Positions 61,915 through 64,000 of a stretch of 64,000 bases of DNA are shown one piece after another. The notes beneath the pieces were generated by a model, which saw only the letters and a program-made list of their open reading frames with translations, was not told the origin of the DNA and did not search any database. Each line of letters opens with the position of its first letter. Position 1 is the first letter of the stretch. Position numbers and translations under genes: made by a program. Source of the stretch: Candidatus Blautia faecipullorum (GTDB taxonomy: Bacteria > Bacillota > Clostridia > Lachnospirales > Lachnospiraceae); the NCBI GenBank assembly GCA_019115125.1, contig DXEG01000015.1:87181-151180 (forward strand). Reading direction: 5' to 3'.

Positions 61915-62364
61915 TCATCTGCTTTTTTCCATACAAAAGTTGGTAAGAAAAATTCCTTGTCGTTCTACCTGCTGTTCCTTAACAACCTTATAACCTCTCT
62001 TTTCAAAGAAAGGTTTCGCCGTAATAGAAGCGTGAGTGGTAATATCTCCTTGCACAGCTTGCTCCAGTTGATTGCAAATAACAGTTGCAATACCTTTTCC
62101 TTGGTAATCAGCGTGTACAAACAAACGGTCAAGGTATCCCATTTTATCTATATCCCCGAAGCCTACAATGATTTCATTATCAACAGCAACTATACAATAA
62201 TGCTCTTGAAATGACTGGTTCCACTTTTCTAAATCTATCTGTCCCGTCGCCCATACATCGAGTTGTTCTTTTGCATAATCTTTTGCATTGACAATATGAA
62301 CAGTATTGTAAAATAGCTCCGCCACTTCTTTGCAATCTGACGGCTGATACCTCCTCAATTCCAT
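61915..62364 (-). CDS. GNAT acetyltransferase
   Basis: 149 residues: ELRRYQPSDCKEVAELFYNT, acetyl-CoA loop LFVHADYQGKGIATVICNQL, TAKPFFEKRGYKVV. Close to YafP-like members. AT-rich like its downstream neighbour. Its stretch starts where the RelE-like toxin stub ends. Confidence 0.87.
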   Translation of the reverse strand: MELRRYQPSDCKEVAELFYNTVHIVNAKDYAKEQLDVWATGQIDLEKWNQSFQEHYCIVAVDNEIIVGFGDIDKMGYLDRLFVHADYQGKGIATVICNQLEQAVQGDITTHASITAKPFFEKRGYKVVKEQQVERQGIFLTNFCMEKSR

Positions 62365-62402
62365 TTCCTATTCCTCCAAATTCCGATTGTTTTTCCAACA
62401 TA

Positions 62403-62453
62403 TTAGCTTGTTTGCAGTCTGTTCCATAATTCAGCCATCTCCGGGATACCCAT
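62403..62453 (-). pseudogene. Toxin stub after the antitoxin
   Basis: 16 codons, MGIPEMAELWNRLQTS then stop. This resembles the first residues of a family of toxins that follow this antitoxin type. The remainder is gone, replaced by the GNAT/P-loop genes. Confidence 0.4.
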
Positions 62454-62491
62454 CCGTATATTACATGCCATTCGTACTCTCCACCAGCTTC

Positions 62492-62746
62492 TTAGAAATC
62501 AGACAAATCAACAGCAGGAGATACCTCTCCCTTTTTGAAATTGCCTATTGCTTTATCCATATCTTCTAAGGCTCGTGCAGATATGCTGTCCGGAACTGTC
62601 AGTTCTCTTGGCTCTAACATAATGCATCCGTTGTCATATTCCTTGACATTATAATACTGATATAATGCACCCCTGAGTGTTATTCTCTTTTTGCTGTCAA
62701 TATGAACTGTGTAATCCTTCACTACCATCATGATTCTCACTTCCAT
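62492..62746 (-). CDS. Orphan type II antitoxin-like protein
   Basis: 84 residues from the ATG at 62746 (GGAG 6 nt upstream). KDYTVHIDSKKRITLRGALY then GCIMLEPRELTVPDSIS and KKGEVSPAVDLSDF: an AbrB-like N-terminal strand pair followed by the toxin-binding tail that is common to a widespread clostridial antitoxin group. Its toxin is represented only by a stub 38 nt downstream. Confidence 0.7.
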   Translation of the reverse strand: MEVRIMMVVKDYTVHIDSKKRITLRGALYQYYNVKEYDNGCIMLEPRELTVPDSISARALEDMDKAIGNFKKGEVSPAVDLSDF

Positions 62747-63001
62747 AATATACTCCGCTTTAGTATTTATCAATGAGAACCATTAATTCCCTACTTAAAA
62801 AAAGACCGGAAAACAAAGATACAAGTGTTCAAAAATTTCACTACATCAAAATAGTTCCTCTTGTCATAATCTGCCATCAGCTTATAATTCGGGTGCTGCG
62901 TCAGATCATATTTATCGGGCAGAAATCACACCCCAAAGTATTTCCGCCTTTATCTGGTAATAACGCTTTTTTCTTTCATATCCATTCTCCATAATTTAGT
63001 A

Positions 63002-63083
63002 TACTTAAAATAAGTTCATTTAGGCCATTCTATCACTGTCTGTACTTAAAATGTATTCATTCCTATTGAACTTATATTGTACT
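63002..63083. repeat. Short direct and inverted repeats
   Basis: Two direct copies of TACTTAAAATNNNTTCATT (63002-63020 and 63043-63061, 41 bp apart) and an inverted copy sharing ATAAGTTCA (about 63065-63083). Possibly binding sites or a relic of element ends. The flank 62774-63001 shows no gene. Confidence 0.45.
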
Positions 63084-63401
63084 TGTTATAAGTAGAAGAC
63101 AAGTAAACAGGAGGCTCGCAGCTCCGTGGCATCCGGGATTGTCTCGGCACTGCTCTAAATCTTCTTCTGCCGCCATCTGCGGCGCTGCTCTCCTGCTTTT
63201 TCTCACAATCTCCGCCTGCTTGAGATGAAGCCGATCCAGGACAGAGATACGCTTTCCTATCTTCCGTGGTTTTGGCGGCAGGTTATTCATCCGTCCGTCG
63301 ATCATATTGTAGTTCTGTTCTTCCGTTATCTCGGCGCTCCTAAGATATTCCCCGTTTTCATACGCCTTTTGCCATGTAAATCCTCCTGTTACATTTTTCA
63401 T
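63072..63401 (-). pseudogene. Fragment of a conjugative-element protein (DUF4316-like)
   Basis: 109 codons. NGEYLRSAEITEEQNYNMID, then GRMNNLPP and SVLDRLHLKQAEI resemble the C-terminal part of YodL/DUF4316 proteins carried on Lachnospiraceae conjugative elements. The last 25 codons (SLLFTCLLLITSTI) look like read-through into unrelated DNA. The recognition is from memory and uncertain. Confidence 0.4.
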
Positions 63402-63454
63402 TATGGTTCATCATAAGTTTTTGGTTGCATCCTGCATAAAATCCGGTTTCCGCC

Positions 63455-63492
63455 TTTACAATATAAAGAAATTCAGTTATAATTTCTTTATA
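63455..63492 (+). promoter_or_regulatory. Promoter and operator of the Phd-type pair
   Basis: TTTACA (63455-63460), 17 nt, TATAAT (63478-63483). A perfect inverted repeat TATAAAGAAATT-N7-AATTTCTTTATA (63462-63473, 63481-63492) covers the -10 and runs into the ribosome site, so the antitoxin probably represses its own operon there. Confidence 0.8.
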
Positions 63493-63507
63493 AAGGAGGT
63501 GCTAAGT

Positions 63508-63771
63508 ATGCCAACAATCCGTTCGAGCGCAGATTTACGCAACAGTTACAACGAAATATCCACCTTCTGTCACGAATACTCGGAGCCTGTTTTTATTACC
63601 AAGAACGGGAAGGGCGACCTTGCCGTTATGAGCATTGAGGCATATGAACAGCTTGTGGGCCGCTGTGAGCTTTACAGCCTGATCCAGGAGGGCATGGATG
63701 ACCTTGCCGCCGGAAAGACCCGTCCGTTTTCCGAAGCCATGGCAGACATCCGGAGCCGCCGGAAACGATGA
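63508..63771 (+). CDS. Phd/YefM-type antitoxin
   Basis: 87 residues; AGGAGG (63494-63499) 8 nt before the ATG. IRSSADLRNSYNEISTF start, PVFITKNGKGDLAVMSIEAYE is the Phd/YefM DNA-binding core, the rest a toxin-binding helix ending RSRRKR. Stop overlaps the toxin start (ATGA). Complete copy of the decayed antitoxin at 61205. Confidence 0.93.
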   Translation: MPTIRSSADLRNSYNEISTFCHEYSEPVFITKNGKGDLAVMSIEAYEQLVGRCELYSLIQEGMDDLAAGKTRPFSEAMADIRSRRKR

Positions 63772-64000
63772 GTTACCGACTGCACATCACAAGCACTGCT
63801 GAAAGGGATTTGACCCAGGCCGCCGACTATATTGAATTTGTCCTGAAAAACCCTTCCGCTGCAGATGCGCTCTTAGAGGAAGCAGACCGCAAGATCAATG
63901 CCTTGCTGCCCTTCCCGAAAGAACATCCCCTGGTGGATGACAAGCTGCTTGCATCCTGGGGCATCCGGTTCGTACAGGTAAAAAATTATCTTGCCTTTTA
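63768..64000 (+). CDS. RelE/ParE-type toxin (3' partial)
   Basis: First 77 codons before the window edge: YRLHITSTAERDLTQAADYI then the helix FVLKNPSAADALLEEADRKI and SWGIRFVQVKNYLAF, matching RelE/ParE mRNA endonuclease or gyrase-poison toxins. The residues that separate RelE from ParE lie beyond the edge. Confidence 0.9.
   Translation, partial: MSYRLHITSTAERDLTQAADYIEFVLKNPSAADALLEEADRKINALLPFPKEHPLVDDKLLASWGIRFVQVKNYLAF

Noticed and set aside
1-64000. tRNA or rRNA genes, phage structural genes or intact IS
   Set aside because: None could be recognised on either strand; hairpins seen lack cloverleaf or rRNA signatures.

Overview
The window looks like a chromosomal stretch from a gut Firmicute of the class Clostridia, most likely a Lachnospiraceae member. 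The grounds are moderate GC with AT-rich patches, strong AGGAGG ribosome sites, DUF5655/DUF3877/DUF1538-type proteins, a ribose-type sugar ABC system with ROK regulators, and numerous small toxin-antitoxin remnants. No rRNA, tRNA, CRISPR array or intact insertion sequence was seen.

Layout. 1-3.3 kb: end of an FtsX-type ABC permease, then a nucleotidyltransferase with a truncated HEPN partner, and two small unknowns. 3.4-6.7 kb: copper island (CsoR repressor with two operators over its promoter, CopA ATPase with a chaperone-like C-terminal domain, CopZ-like protein). 6.7-9.8 kb: ClC channel and pyruvate kinase. 9.9-13.5 kb (minus): TcdA, a DUF3877-like protein, a tandem PII-like protein and a DUF1538 membrane protein. 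13.7-19.5 kb: UMF1-type MFS transporter, MATE-acylphosphatase fusion with an XRE-cupin regulator, LysE exporter behind a structured intergenic element, GNAT and MarR. 19.6-27.5 kb (minus): membrane condensation-domain protein, alpha/beta hydrolase, SbcC, SbcD, and an intact HEPN/nucleotidyltransferase pair. 27.6-38.3 kb (minus): a catabolic block with ROK repressor, M20 peptidase, ribose-type ABC importer, M24-fold protein, ROK kinase and FGGY kinase. 38.8-43.3 kb: acyltransferase-3, a HigA-type pseudogene, GNAT, secreted GH5 endoglucanase and a secreted C-type lectin-like protein.

43.4-58.4 kb is the most striking part. It is about 15 kb of same-strand genes encoding three zinc-ribbon Ser/Thr kinases, two PP2C phosphatases, a VWA-TM-FHA protein, a four-TM FHA protein, three small FHA proteins, an ABC exporter with two FHA domains, and a LytTR response regulator. 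One kinase crosses the membrane and carries an acidic repeat stalk and a glycan-binding-type ectodomain. The gene set reads as one phosphorylation-controlled envelope system: kinases write phospho-threonine, FHA domains read it, PP2Cs erase it, and the VWA and glycan-binding parts face outside. I know of no described system with this exact composition.

58.6-64 kb is an accessory, decayed zone. It holds a zinc-ribbon DUF1801-like protein, a LytTR regulator with a truncated histidine kinase joined to a GLUG-like remnant, an internally deleted copy of a Phd-type antitoxin, an AT-rich P-loop kinase, a GNAT, an antitoxin whose toxin is reduced to a stub, and an intact Phd/RelE-type pair running off the end.
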